Notes under the pieces: generated by a model
Databases searched by the model: none
Seen by the model: only the letters and a program-made list of their open reading frames with translations
Told to the model about the DNA's origin: nothing
Assembly (NCBI GenBank): GCA_023399155.1
Contig: JAEWQP010000006.1
Coordinates: 124,001-188,000 of the forward strand
Reading direction: 5' to 3'
Length of the DNA: 64,000 nt
From: Verrucomicrobiota bacterium
Lineage (GTDB): Bacteria > Verrucomicrobiota > Verrucomicrobiia > Opitutales > Opitutaceae
Shown here: one piece after another, positions 7,062 through 15,847 of the stretch
Numbering within the stretch: position 1 is the first letter of the stretch
Layout: each line of letters begins with the position of its first letter
Translations under genes and position numbers: made by a program

Positions 7062-8975
7062 ATGAGCGATTCGATCAAACACGAATGCGGCATCGCCCTC
7101 ATAAGGCTGAAAAAGCCGCTCGAACACTACTTCCTCAAGCACGGCACGCCGCTCTACGGTCTCTTCAAGTTGTTTCTCCTGATGGAGAAGCAGCATAACC
7201 GGGGGCAGGACGGCGCGGGTGTGGGCGCGGTGAAACTCCATGTACCGCCCGGTGAGCCCTACATGTTTCGCGAGCGCGAGACGAAGGTGAACCCGATCGA
7301 CCGGATCTTCCGGAACCTGCTCAAGACCTACAACGGTTTGGTGGACGGCGGGGTGGTGTTTCCGGAGTTCCCGGCCACGGTCAAGAAACACTTTGATTTC
7401 GGCGCCGAGCTCTACCTGGGGCACCTGCGCTACGGCACCTCCGGCGGATACAGCGCGAGCTCCTGCCACCCCTACTTCCGCAAGAGCAGCTGGCCGACCC
7501 GCAACCTCATGCTGGCGGGCAACTTCAACATGACGAACACGGCTGAGCTCAATGCCAGCCTCATCGCCATGGGCCAGCACCCGATCTTCGCCACCGACAC
7601 CCAGGCCCTGCTGGAGAAGATGGGATACTTCCTGGACGAGGTGCACGAGCAGCTCTACACGCGCCTGCGCGCGCGGGGACTCAAGGGGGCGGAGCTCACC
7701 GCCGCGATGCACGAGGAGCTCGACGTGCTCGACCTCATCCGCCGCTCCACGACGAAGTGGGATGGTGGATACGCGATCGTGGGCGCGATCGGCAACGGCG
7801 ACTCGTTCGTCATGCGCGATCCCAACGGCATCCGCCCCGCCTTCTGGTTCGAGGATGACGAGATCGTCGCGGTCGCCTCGGAGCGGCCCGCCCTGCTCAC
7901 CGGCTTCGACCTGGCCAAGGACGACGTGCACGAGGTTCCGCCGGGCCACGCCGTCGTGATCAAGCGAAACGGGCGCGTCTCCTGCGAGGCGTTCACCACG
8001 CCGCGGCCGCGCGCCTCCTGTTCGTTCGAGCGCATCTATTTTTCCCGTGGCAACGACCCGGAGATCTATCGCGAGCGCAAGGCGCTTGGCGCCCGGCTGG
8101 TGGAGCAGGTCGTCAAGGCGATCGACAACGACTACGAGCGCACGGTCTTCAGTTTCATCCCCAATACCGCCGAGACGGCCTACTACGGCATGCTCGAGGC
8201 GCTGCGCCTGCGCCGTCGCGGCGAGGTCAAGGCGTCCATCATGGCCGCCGCCCGCGAAGGCCGCCTCTCCGAGGAACTCATCGACGAGCTGATCCTCCAC
8301 AACTGGCCCCGGGCCGAGAAGGTGGCGCACAAGGACGTGAAGTTGCGCACGTTCATCAGCCAGGAACGGTGGCGCGGCGAGATGCAGTCGCACGTCTACG
8401 ACATCAGCTACGGCTCGGTGCGGCCGGGCGACAACCTCGTCTGCGTCGACGACTCCATCGTGCGCGGCACCACGTTGCGCCGCTCCATTCTCAAGATCCT
8501 CAGCCGGCTCGAGCCCAGCCGCATCGTGATCGCGTCGACCGCGCCGCAGATCCGCTATCCCGACTGCTACGGCATCGACATGTCGGAGCTGGGCAAGTTC
8601 ATCGCCTTCGAGGCGACGATCGACCTGCTCCGCGAACAGGGACGGGAGGAACTCATGCGCGAGGTCTACGAGCGCTGCCTGGCCCAGTCCGAGAGGCCCG
8701 CCGAGGAGATGACCAACCAGGTCAAGCGCCTCTACGACCAGTTCACGCCCGACCAGATCTCGGCGCGGATCGCACAACTCGTCCGACCCCGCGACATCGC
8801 GTGGCAGGGCGAGGTGATCGTGATCTACCAGACGATCGAAAACCTCCACGCCGCCCTCCAGGGCAACACCGGCGACTGGTATTTCACCGGCAAATACCCG
8901 ACGCCGGGCGGCTTCCGCGTCCTGAACCAAGCCTTCATCAACTACTTTGAGAAGGCCAGCGGACGGGCGTATTGA
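7062..8975 (+). CDS. purF: Amidophosphoribosyltransferase, long (Bacteroidetes-like) form
   Basis: Catalyses the first step of purine synthesis: PRPP plus glutamine to phosphoribosylamine. The class II glutaminase domain starts with MSDSIKHECGIALIRL; Cys9 would become the N-terminal nucleophile after removal of an eight-residue propeptide. Glutaminase motifs EKQHNRGQDGAG and LGHLRYGTSGG follow, then DPNGIRPAFW. The C-terminal PRTase has the PRPP loop VCVDDSIVRGTT near residue 460. At 637 residues it is far longer than the roughly 500 of E. coli PurF and matches the expanded form seen in Bacteroidota. The ATG at 7062 is chosen because it fits the propeptide; an upstream in-frame start reads as leader sequence. 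A PurM-like gene follows. Confidence 0.88.
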   Translation: MSDSIKHECGIALIRLKKPLEHYFLKHGTPLYGLFKLFLLMEKQHNRGQDGAGVGAVKLHVPPGEPYMFRERETKVNPIDRIFRNLLKTYNGLVDGGVVFPEFPATVKKHFDFGAELYLGHLRYGTSGGYSASSCHPYFRKSSWPTRNLMLAGNFNMTNTAELNASLIAMGQHPIFATDTQALLEKMGYFLDEVHEQLYTRLRARGLKGAELTAAMHEELDVLDLIRRSTTKWDGGYAIVGAIGNGDSFVMRDPNGIRPAFWFEDDEIVAVASERPALLTGFDLAKDDVHEVPPGHAVVIKRNGRVSCEAFTTPRPRASCSFERIYFSRGNDPEIYRERKALGARLVEQVVKAIDNDYERTVFSFIPNTAETAYYGMLEALRLRRRGEVKASIMAAAREGRLSEELIDELILHNWPRAEKVAHKDVKLRTFISQERWRGEMQSHVYDISYGSVRPGDNLVCVDDSIVRGTTLRRSILKILSRLEPSRIVIASTAPQIRYPDCYGIDMSELGKFIAFEATIDLLREQGREELMREVYERCLAQSERPAEEMTNQVKRLYDQFTPDQISARIAQLVRPRDIAWQGEVIVIYQTIENLHAALQGNTGDWYFTGKYPTPGGFRVLNQAFINYFEKASGRAY

Positions 8976-9082
8976 GTGATGCATGACGAGTGCGGAGTGA
9001 CGAGTTTTCGCGCACCTGCCACGGCCTCTCCGCTGTCTTTTTCGTCATTCGTCGTTCGTCATTCCCCATTCGTCACTTTCCG

Positions 9083-10183
9083 ATGAGCCTTTCCTACGAA
9101 TCCTCCGGCGTTCGCTACGACCAGCTCGATGCGTTCAAGCGCGCCTGCCAGCAGGCGGCGCGCACGACCGCGGGCCTGCTCGCGCCGCACGGCTATCGCG
9201 AGCCGGCCGAAACGCGCGGCGAGAGCGCCTACCTGATGGAGGCGGACGACCACTACCTCGCGCACGTCGAGGAGGGGCTCGGGACGAAGAACCTCGTGGC
9301 GGATGCCTACCACGCCGCGACCGGCCGGTGCTTCTACCGCGAGATCGCGATCGATACGGTCGCGACGATCGTCAACGACCTGATCACCTGCGGAGCGCTT
9401 CCGATCTCGGTCGCGATGCACGCCGCCGTCGGCGACTCGGGCTGGTTTTCCGACGAGGTTCGCATGAACGCGCTCGTCGAGGGCTGGGCCGAGGGCTGCC
9501 GCCAGGCCGGCGCGGTCTGGGGCGGGGGCGAGACCCCGACGCTTCGAGGTATCGTCGAGCCGGATACGATCGTGCTCGCCGGGTCCGCCGTCGGCCGCAT
9601 CGCCCCGAAGTCGCTGCGCATCACCGGCGACGTGCGCGACGGCGACGCCATCATCTTCCTCGCGTCCAGCGGCGTGCAGACCAACGGGCTGACCCTTTGC
9701 CGCAGGATCGCCGACGCGCTCCCGCAGGGCTACACCACGCCCATCGGCGACGGCCGCGACTACGGCACGGCGCTCCTCGCACCCTCCGTGATCTACGTCG
9801 CGTTTGTGCGCGAGTGCCAGCGCCGCGGGCTCAAGCTCAACTACGTGGCCCATGTCACCGGCCACGGCTGGCGCAAGCTCATGCGCCTGGAGGAGCCGTT
9901 CGTCTACGAGATCACCGCGCCGCGGCCGTGCGGGGCGCTCTTCGACTTCCTCATGAAGGCCGGCCCGATTGACCGCCGCGAGGCCTACGCGACCTACAAC
10001 ATGGGCATCGGCTTTGCCGCGTATGTGTCGCCAGACAGCGCCAACGCCGTGCTGGCCGCGGCGAAGGACGCCGGTTACGACGCCTGGATCGCCGGCCGCG
10101 TGCGCAAGGACGGCTCGCGCAAGGCCGTCGTCGTGCCCGCCTTCGACCTGGTCTTCGAGGGCGACACGCTGCAGCTGCGCTGA
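9083..10183 (+). CDS. AIR synthase-related (PurM-like) protein
   Basis: A 366-residue protein with the PurM fold. Family segments are EGLGTKNLVADAY, AIDTVATIVNDLITCGA, GWAEGCRQAGAVWGGGETP and VQTNGLTLCRRIADALPQG, with HVTGHGWRKLMR and NMGIGFAAYV toward the end. PurM converts FGAM to AIR using ATP. Placement 107 bases after purF supports a purine role. The sequence is distant from classical PurM, so a related cyclo-ligase role cannot be excluded. The ATG at 9083 precedes the conserved part; upstream codons come from an intergenic repeat rich in CGTCATTCGTC. Confidence 0.78.
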   Translation: MSLSYESSGVRYDQLDAFKRACQQAARTTAGLLAPHGYREPAETRGESAYLMEADDHYLAHVEEGLGTKNLVADAYHAATGRCFYREIAIDTVATIVNDLITCGALPISVAMHAAVGDSGWFSDEVRMNALVEGWAEGCRQAGAVWGGGETPTLRGIVEPDTIVLAGSAVGRIAPKSLRITGDVRDGDAIIFLASSGVQTNGLTLCRRIADALPQGYTTPIGDGRDYGTALLAPSVIYVAFVRECQRRGLKLNYVAHVTGHGWRKLMRLEEPFVYEITAPRPCGALFDFLMKAGPIDRREAYATYNMGIGFAAYVSPDSANAVLAAAKDAGYDAWIAGRVRKDGSRKAVVVPAFDLVFEGDTLQLR

Positions 10184-10206
10184 GCGGGACTCATGCAGTC
10201 GGCGAC

Positions 10207-10231
10207 GGTGGAGCGCGACCTCCGGGCGCGC
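10207..10231. repeat. Short palindromic intergenic repeat, GGTGGAGCGCGACC type, copy 2
   Basis: Identical over 25 bases to 3733-3757. It lies 23 bases after the PurM-like gene. The remaining 190 bases before the cupin gene show no gene. Confidence 0.7.
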
Positions 10232-10422
10232 TTTTGGCTCCCGCATAACAACAACCCGCCCGGTTGCCTGTGCCGCTGGCTTCGCCGGCGCTGAGGACTG
10301 GCGCCACGCCGAAGCGAGTGGCGCGAAGGCGGGAGGCGTCGCCGGTGGTTTTTGGCTCGAGTGGGTGAAGTATGTTCTGCGGTTGAGGGCCCCGCGTGCG
10401 CCGCTCAGCCTCGGGAAGGTTT

Positions 10423-10944
10423 ATGGACCTTTCCCCGGAAACGCACACGGTGGCCGATGTCCTACGGTTGCTTCACCTCGCGCCGTTGCCACACGAGGGC
10501 GGATTCTTCCGTCGCACGGCCGAATCGGCGGACCTGGTCGAATCGCCGCTGGGCCGGCGTCGCGCGTGGTCCGCGATCCTCGCCCTGTTCACGCCCGACG
10601 CGTTCTCGGCCATGCACCGGCTGCGGCAGGACGAGATCTGGTGCTTCCACGCCGGCGATCCGCTCGAGATCGTGCACCTGGCTCCGGATGGCTCGGGCGG
10701 ACGCGTGATCCTCGGCCGCGATGCGGAGCGCGGCCAGCACATGCAGGACGTCGTGCCTGCACGGACCTGGCAGGGCGCGCGCGTGATGCCGGGTGGCCGG
10801 TGGTCGCTAGTCTCGTGCGTCGTCGCGCCAGAGTTCGCGTGGAACGACTTCGAGGCCGGTCGTGCGGACGTGCTGTGCGCAGCGTATCCGCAGTTCGAAG
10901 ACATCATCCGTGCGCTGGTGCGTGCGGCTCCGCCGGCGCAGTGA
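10423..10944 (+). CDS. Cupin-fold protein of the DUF985 (Cupin_5) family
   Basis: A 173-residue single-domain cupin. Family landmarks are HEGGFFRRT near the start, AILALFTPDAFSAMHRLRQD, then EIWCFHAGDPLEI, VPARTWQGARV and a C-terminal block with SCVVAPEFAWNDFE. Cupin_5 proteins resemble sugar isomerases and have been linked to binding of small sugar-like molecules, but their biochemical role is generally unknown. The ATG at 10423 is used. There is no signal peptide. Its stop lies 36 bases from the convergent LysR gene, and no neighbour suggests a substrate. Confidence 0.82.
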   Translation: MDLSPETHTVADVLRLLHLAPLPHEGGFFRRTAESADLVESPLGRRRAWSAILALFTPDAFSAMHRLRQDEIWCFHAGDPLEIVHLAPDGSGGRVILGRDAERGQHMQDVVPARTWQGARVMPGGRWSLVSCVVAPEFAWNDFEAGRADVLCAAYPQFEDIIRALVRAAPPAQ

Positions 10945-10980
10945 TTCGGCCGGGCCCGGGCCGGGCGCAGCCGGGGCGGT

Positions 10981-11895
10981 TCACGAATCCCCGCCGTGCA
11001 CCTCCACGGTGGCGATGAATGCCGCGAGCGCCGGGTCGCCCGAGACATCCTCGCGCCAGCCGAAGACCAGCCGGCTCTCCGGCGCGGGTCCCGTCAGCGT
11101 GCGGAAAACGACTTCCGGCGGCAGCTGGCGCACCTCCGATGGCGTGGCAAACGTCGCACCGATCCCGGCGCGAACCAGCCCGATCGCGTTGGCCCGCGGC
11201 CAGACCTCCTCGGCGATGCGCGGGGAGAATCCCGCCGCCGTGCACGCGCCGAGGATGCGATCATAGAACCCGGGGTTGTGAAGCCGCGGGAAAAGCACCA
11301 GTGGCGTGCCCTCGAGATCGCGCAGGCGCAGTGTCGTTCGCGCGGCGAGCGCGTGATCGGAGGGCAGGAGCACGCCATTGCGTTCACGCAGAAGCTCCTT
11401 GGTCCGGATGCCGGGGACTGTCGCGTCGGGGTGAAAAAACCCGCACGAGACCTCGCCCGCGCGCAGGCTCGCGAGCTGCGCCGCGGTGGGCGATTCGTTG
11501 AGCTCCACCCGCACGCCGGGATGGCCGCGCTGGAACTCCCGCAGGATCGCGGGCAGCACCGTGGCCATGGCCAGCCCGGTGAACCCGACGCGCACCTGGC
11601 CCACCTGGCCGGACGCCACCGCCTGCAGTTCCGCGGGAATCCCGCGCAACGTGCGCAGGAGCGGCTCGAGGCGCTCGCGCAGGGCAGCCCCGGCGGCCGT
11701 CAATTCCACGCGGCGGCTGTGGCGGCGCAGGAGCGGGACGCCCAAGGCCTCCTCGAGCTGCCGGATTTGCCGGCTCAGCGCGGGTTGTGCCACGGAGAGC
11801 GCCTCGGCCGCGCGGCGGAAATGCAGCTGCCGCGCGACCTCGCGGAAGTAGACCAGGTGCCGAAGCTCGAAGCCAAATTGATACTCTCTAGGCAT
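10981..11895 (-). CDS. LysR-family transcriptional regulator
   Basis: A 304-residue LTTR. The N-terminal winged helix-turn-helix is clear (LRHLVYFREVARQLHFRRAA, then SVAQPALSRQIRQLE, then GVPLLRRHSRRVELTAAG), followed by a coiled linker and a periplasmic-binding-protein-like effector domain from about residue 90 (VRVGFTGLAMATVLP). The ATG at 11895 is used rather than the TTG one codon earlier. It is transcribed away from leuC with 213 bases between the starts, an arrangement typical of LysR control of the divergent gene, so it is a candidate regulator of leuCD. The effector is unknown. Confidence 0.9.
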   Translation of the reverse strand: MPREYQFGFELRHLVYFREVARQLHFRRAAEALSVAQPALSRQIRQLEEALGVPLLRRHSRRVELTAAGAALRERLEPLLRTLRGIPAELQAVASGQVGQVRVGFTGLAMATVLPAILREFQRGHPGVRVELNESPTAAQLASLRAGEVSCGFFHPDATVPGIRTKELLRERNGVLLPSDHALAARTTLRLRDLEGTPLVLFPRLHNPGFYDRILGACTAAGFSPRIAEEVWPRANAIGLVRAGIGATFATPSEVRQLPPEVVFRTLTGPAPESRLVFGWREDVSGDPALAAFIATVEVHGGDS

Positions 11896-11960
11896 CAATC
11901 TGAGCCAAACAAGTATTTCCAGGTCTTGGCAAGGCTATGCTAGACTGCGTCCCGTTCGAC

Positions 11961-12034
11961 GTAGGCCGCCCGCTTGCGGGCGCCATCCCGGAGCGTCCGC
12001 ATGCTTGGGGGGCGCCCGCAAGCGGGCGGCCTAC
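11961..12034. repeat. REP-like inverted pair, GTAGGCCGCCCGCTTGCGGG type
   Basis: A 24-base arm at 11961-11984 is the exact reverse complement of 12011-12034, with a 26-base spacer. Transcribed, it would fold into a very stable hairpin inside the leuC leader or promoter region. A single diverged arm recurs at 39472-39495. Confidence 0.8.
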
Positions 12035-12108
12035 ATCCCTATCGTTCTACGTTTGATCGTCCCGTCACGTCAGCCAGCCTTTCCGATTCTTCAGCACGCT
12101 TTCCTACC

Positions 12109-13533
12109 ATGGCCAAGACCCTGTTCCAAAAAGTGTGGGAGGCGCACGCGGTGCGCCAGCTCTCCAATGGTCAGACCCAGTTGTTCATCGGCACGCATCT
12201 CATCCACGAGGTGACGAGTCCGCAGGCGTTTGGGATGCTGCGCGACCTCGGCCTGAAGGTCGCCTACCCGCATCGCACCTTCGCGACGGTTGACCACATC
12301 GTCCCGACCGACCAGGTGACCGAGCCCTACGCCGATCCGCTCGCGCAGGCGATGATGGATGAGTTGCGGAAAAACTGCCGCGAGTTCGGCATCACCTTCT
12401 TCGACCGCAGCACCGGCAAGCAGGGCATCGTGCACATCGTCGGGCCCGAGCAGGGCATCACCCAGCCGGGCACCACGATTGCCTGCGGCGACTCGCACAC
12501 CTCGACCCATGGCGCGTTCGGCGCGATCGGCTTCGGCATCGGCACGACGCAGATCCGCGACCTGCTCGCCACGCAGACGATGGCGATGGGCCCGCTCAAG
12601 GTCCGCCGCATCCAGGTGGACGGGAAACTCCTGCCCGGCGTCTACGCGAAGGACGTGATCCTGCACATCATCCGCACGCTTGGGGTGAATGGCGGCACTG
12701 GATACGCCTACGAGTATGCGGGCGAGGTGTTCGACCGCTTCACGATGGAGGAGCGCATGACGGTCTGCAACATGTCCATCGAGGGCGGAGCACGGGTCGG
12801 TTATGTCAATCCCGACGAGACGACGTTTGCCTACCTGCAGGGCCGTCCCTACGCGCCGAAAGGTGCGGCGTGGGAGGAGGCCGTGGCGCGGTGGAGGTCG
12901 GTCGCGAGCGACCCGGGCGCCGCGTACGACGACGTCGTTCTCATCCGCGGCGAGGACATCCCGCCGACGGTCACCTGGGGAATCAACCCCGGCCAGGGCA
13001 TCTCGATCGAGGAAAGCGTCCCCACGGTCGAGGCTGCACCCGCCGCTGAGAAGGCCTCGATCGCCGAGGCGCTGGAGTACATGAAGCTGCCCGCCGGGAA
13101 GCCCATCAAGGGCACGAAGATCGACGTCGCGTTCATGGGATCGTGCACGAACGGCCGCCTCAGCGATTTCGTCGAGGTGGCGAGGTTCCTCAAGGGCCGC
13201 AAGGTGGCCCCGGGCGTGAAGGCGATCGCCGTCCCCGGTTCACAGGGCGTCGCGATGCTTTGCCAGGAACTCGGCCTGGACAAGGTGTTCGCCGAGGCGG
13301 GCTTCGAATGGCGCGGCGCCGGCTGCTCGATGTGCCTCGCGATGAACCCCGACAAGCTCGTCGGCGACCAGCTCTGCGCCAGTTCGAGCAACCGCAACTT
13401 CAAGGGCCGCCAGGGCAGTCCGACCGGCCGCACGATCCTCATGAGCCCGCTCATGGTCGCCGCCGCCGCCGTCACCGGCCGTGTGGCCGACGCCCGCGAC
13501 GTGTTCAACCTCCGCGCCGCCGCCGCGAACTGA
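12109..13533 (+). CDS. leuC: 3-isopropylmalate dehydratase, large subunit
   Basis: Isomerises 2- to 3-isopropylmalate in leucine synthesis, together with LeuD. It is a 474-residue aconitase-fold protein with three [4Fe-4S] ligands: one Cys in GSCTNGRLSDF near residue 347 and two in GCSMCLAMNPD near 406 and 409. Other signatures are ACGDSHTSTHGAFGAIGFGIG and SSNRNFKGRQGSP. The ATG at 12109 begins MAKTLFQKVWEAH, the standard N-terminus. leuD follows after 102 bases. A long inverted repeat and a divergent LysR gene lie upstream. Confidence 0.97.
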   Translation: MAKTLFQKVWEAHAVRQLSNGQTQLFIGTHLIHEVTSPQAFGMLRDLGLKVAYPHRTFATVDHIVPTDQVTEPYADPLAQAMMDELRKNCREFGITFFDRSTGKQGIVHIVGPEQGITQPGTTIACGDSHTSTHGAFGAIGFGIGTTQIRDLLATQTMAMGPLKVRRIQVDGKLLPGVYAKDVILHIIRTLGVNGGTGYAYEYAGEVFDRFTMEERMTVCNMSIEGGARVGYVNPDETTFAYLQGRPYAPKGAAWEEAVARWRSVASDPGAAYDDVVLIRGEDIPPTVTWGINPGQGISIEESVPTVEAAPAAEKASIAEALEYMKLPAGKPIKGTKIDVAFMGSCTNGRLSDFVEVARFLKGRKVAPGVKAIAVPGSQGVAMLCQELGLDKVFAEAGFEWRGAGCSMCLAMNPDKLVGDQLCASSSNRNFKGRQGSPTGRTILMSPLMVAAAAVTGRVADARDVFNLRAAAAN

Positions 13534-13635
13534 GGGAGCTTCGCCCTACGAGCGGCTCACCCCGTCCCGCAGCGTTTCCACCCGATCATCCACTTCGCTT
13601 CCAGCCTACCGCTTAACGCTTTCAGCTTCTTCACC

Positions 13636-14238
13636 ATGGCCCTGGCAAAAATCACCGAAGTGCGCGGCCGCGCCGTGCACGTCCCTGGCGACGACATCGA
13701 TACCGACCGGATCATCCCGGCGCGGTTCATGAAGTGCATCACGTTCGACGGCCTCGGCGAGTATCTCTTCTTCGACGTGCGCAAGCACGCCGATGGCACG
13801 CCCAAGCCGCATCCCCTCAATGAGGCGCGACACGCCGGCGCCACGGTCCTCGTCTCCGGAGCCAACTTCGGCTGCGGCAGCTCGCGCGAGCATGCCCCGC
13901 AGGCGATCTACCGCTATGGCTTCCGCGGTGTCATCGCCGAGTCCTACGCCGAGATCTTTTTCGGAAACTGCACGACGCTCGGGATTCCCTGCTTCAGCGT
14001 CAGCCGCAGCGATCGCGAGGCGCTCGCCGCCGCGATCGCGGCCGATCCGTCACTCGAGGTCGTGATGGATGTGGAGAAACGCGAGGTGCGCTACGGCGGC
14101 ACCGTGATCAAGGCCACGTTGCGCGATTCGGCGCAGAAGGGCCTCGTTTCCGGCCGCTGGGACCCGATCGGTGAACTTCTCGACGGAGCGCCGGCTGCGG
14201 CGCAAGTGGGGCAGAGCCTGGCCTACGTGGCGGGTTGA
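13636..14238 (+). CDS. leuD: 3-isopropylmalate dehydratase, small subunit
   Basis: The swivel-domain partner of LeuC, 200 residues. It has the family signatures DDIDTDRIIPARFMK near the start, SGANFGCGSSREHAPQAI in the middle (the Ser-Arg pair contacts substrate) and YAEIFFGNCTTLGIPCF. The length is normal. It follows leuC on the same strand with a 102-base gap, so the two are probably one operon. Nothing after it looks like a leucine gene; leuA and leuB are not in the window. Confidence 0.97.
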   Translation: MALAKITEVRGRAVHVPGDDIDTDRIIPARFMKCITFDGLGEYLFFDVRKHADGTPKPHPLNEARHAGATVLVSGANFGCGSSREHAPQAIYRYGFRGVIAESYAEIFFGNCTTLGIPCFSVSRSDREALAAAIAADPSLEVVMDVEKREVRYGGTVIKATLRDSAQKGLVSGRWDPIGELLDGAPAAAQVGQSLAYVAG

Positions 14239-14445
14239 CGCAGAAGGACGGGCAGGACATCCGCGCGTCGGTGCCGGTCGCGGACGCGATTCCAGTCGCC
14301 GGCGGCGCAGCCCGGCATGCCGCGTGCCTGCCGGGGCCGCGCGCAGCCGCGACGACCCAGCACCTCCGCGCTAGGCGGGTAGCGGTCAGGTCTGCGGGGT
14401 ACCATCTTCTCCGTTGCGAAACTCTTTCCGCTTCACCACGTCTAC

Positions 14446-15096
14446 ATGCTTTCCATGTCGTTCTTCGCGGTCGTTGATTTCGGGCGGGTCTTTACCGAGG
14501 CGGGATACCTCTCCTACATCCTGACCGCCGCGTCGGTCATCGCGGTGTTCATCATCGTGGAACGCCTCTATGCGCTCCGGCCCGGGGCGGTGATGCCGCG
14601 TGACCTGACCGACGCCGTCCTGCAGAACCGTCCGGCATCCGGAGGGCAGCGTTCCGTCCTCGGGCGCGTGCTGCATTTCGCCGAACGCCACGTCAACGAC
14701 CCGGACGCGACCAAGGCCTATGCGCGCCTCGAGGTCATGAAGATGGAGCGTGGTGTCCGGTTTCTCGATACAATCTACACCGGGGCGCCGCTGCTGGGCC
14801 TGATCGGCACCGTGTCGGGTCTGATAGCGGCGTTCAATGCCAGCCGGGATCCGGTCACGAAGCTGCCGGATCCGGCGCGGTTCACCGAGAGCGTCGGTTT
14901 CGCGCTTTCCGCCACGCTCATCGGCCTGATCGTCGCGCTCGTCGCGCTCGTGGGCAACGGCTTCATCCAGCGCCGGATCGACCAGCACGCGGCGCAACTC
15001 GACGTGCTGCTCGAGCGCATCCTGGCGCGTGTGCAGGTGGCGGAGCCGGAGGTGGCGCCCGCGTCGCCGGACGCGCCGGTCGGGGAGCGCCGATGA
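14446..15096 (+). CDS. exbB: ExbB/TolQ/MotA-family proton channel
   Basis: A 216-residue inner-membrane protein with three predicted segments: an N-terminal one (AGYLSYILTAASVIAVFIIV) and two in the MotA/TolQ/ExbB domain (TGAPLLGLIGTVSGLIAAF, and FALSATLIGLIVALVALVG). The Pro-less LLGLIGTVSG and the Thr after Ala-Leu-Ser match the family's channel region. With ExbD it would energise TonB or Tol. Two TonB receptors occur in the window. The ATG at 14446 is used; one at 14455 is equally possible. The stop overlaps the exbD start by 4 bases. Confidence 0.9.
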   Translation: MLSMSFFAVVDFGRVFTEAGYLSYILTAASVIAVFIIVERLYALRPGAVMPRDLTDAVLQNRPASGGQRSVLGRVLHFAERHVNDPDATKAYARLEVMKMERGVRFLDTIYTGAPLLGLIGTVSGLIAAFNASRDPVTKLPDPARFTESVGFALSATLIGLIVALVALVGNGFIQRRIDQHAAQLDVLLERILARVQVAEPEVAPASPDAPVGERR

Positions 15097-15500
15097 GCCT
15101 GGGCTTGCGCCAGCGCCAGCGCCACCGGCCCGAGCTTCCGCTTGTGCCGCTCATCGACGTCCTCGTGATGCTCGTCTTCTTCACGTTTGCGACGATGCAG
15201 TTTCGCGAGCGGACGGTCGCCTCGCTCAACCTGACGCTTCCGAAGGTGGAGACGGCGGGCGTAAACGAGTTCACCAGCCCGCTCATCATCGGCATCTCGC
15301 GCGAGGGCGACTTCATGATCAACGGCGTGGCGGCCAATGATTCGGAGATGGCTGCGATCGTCGCTCGCACTTCGGAGATCGACAACGAGATGACCGTCCT
15401 GATCAAAGCCGACGAAAAGACGCCGCTCGAGCGCGTGACGCGCGCGATGGACATCTGCCGCAAGAACGGCCTGAACAAGATCCGCCTGCAGTCGCGCTAG
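15093..15500 (+). CDS. exbD: ExbD/TolR-family protein
   Basis: A 135-residue partner of the adjacent ExbB. A short basic cytoplasmic start precedes one membrane segment, LPLVPLIDVLVMLVFFTFAT; the Asp in PLIDVLVMLVFF is the conserved proton-carrying residue. The periplasmic part ends with the family's VLIKADEKTPLERVTRAMDI and NKIRLQSR. The gene starts within the exbB stop (ATGA), implying coupled translation and a defined stoichiometry. No tonB gene follows; the downstream 350 bases are repeats. Confidence 0.92.
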   Translation: MSLGLRQRQRHRPELPLVPLIDVLVMLVFFTFATMQFRERTVASLNLTLPKVETAGVNEFTSPLIIGISREGDFMINGVAANDSEMAAIVARTSEIDNEMTVLIKADEKTPLERVTRAMDICRKNGLNKIRLQSR

Positions 15501-15557
15501 GCCGAAGGCAGAGGACAGCGATCGGTGCGCAGAGTTCTGAAGGTGGGCGCCATCCGA

Positions 15558-15586
15558 GGTAGGGCGAGGCCTCCGGCCGAGCCGCC
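15558..15586. repeat. REP-like repeat, GGTAGGGCGAGGCCTCCGGC type, single arm
   Basis: Matches the two arms at 52932-52960 and 53026-53055 over about 28 bases. It lies in the 347-base gap between exbD and the dehydrogenase gene, which otherwise holds only a CACAGAG-type repeat end and no gene. Confidence 0.7.
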
Positions 15587-15751
15587 ACGGTTCACCCATC
15601 GTGCATCGCCTCAGATTCGGCGGATGAATACCGCAGATGCGTTTCGGCTGGGGCCGACACGCTGGCTCACAAGTTCCGGCTGATCGCCTCCGCTCAGACA
15701 ACTTCGGGCGCCACGGATCACAGCGCTGGGGAACCCGATGCGCTCCCGTAT

Positions 15752-15785
15752 TCCCCCTGTATTCTCTGTGTTCTCTGTGGTTCAA
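15752..15785. repeat. Solo CACAGAG-type terminal repeat of a GxxExxY cassette
   Basis: The strand reading TTCTCTGTGTTCTCTGTGG and then TTCAA is the complement of the TTGAACCACAGAGxACAC ends of the cassette at 31935-32385. No second arm or GxxExxY frame is near, so it is either a relic or a lone end. Confidence 0.7.
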
Positions 15786-15847
15786 GTCGGCCGGCTTTCG
15801 TTCTCGTTCTGGCGCGAGCGGGCAATCTTCGTACCGTGGACGGCATC

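Noticed and set aside
7026..8984. A 652-codon open frame on the minus strand, antisense to purF
   Set aside because: It mirrors a real gene, has no family-like motifs, and such antisense frames are expected at this GC content.
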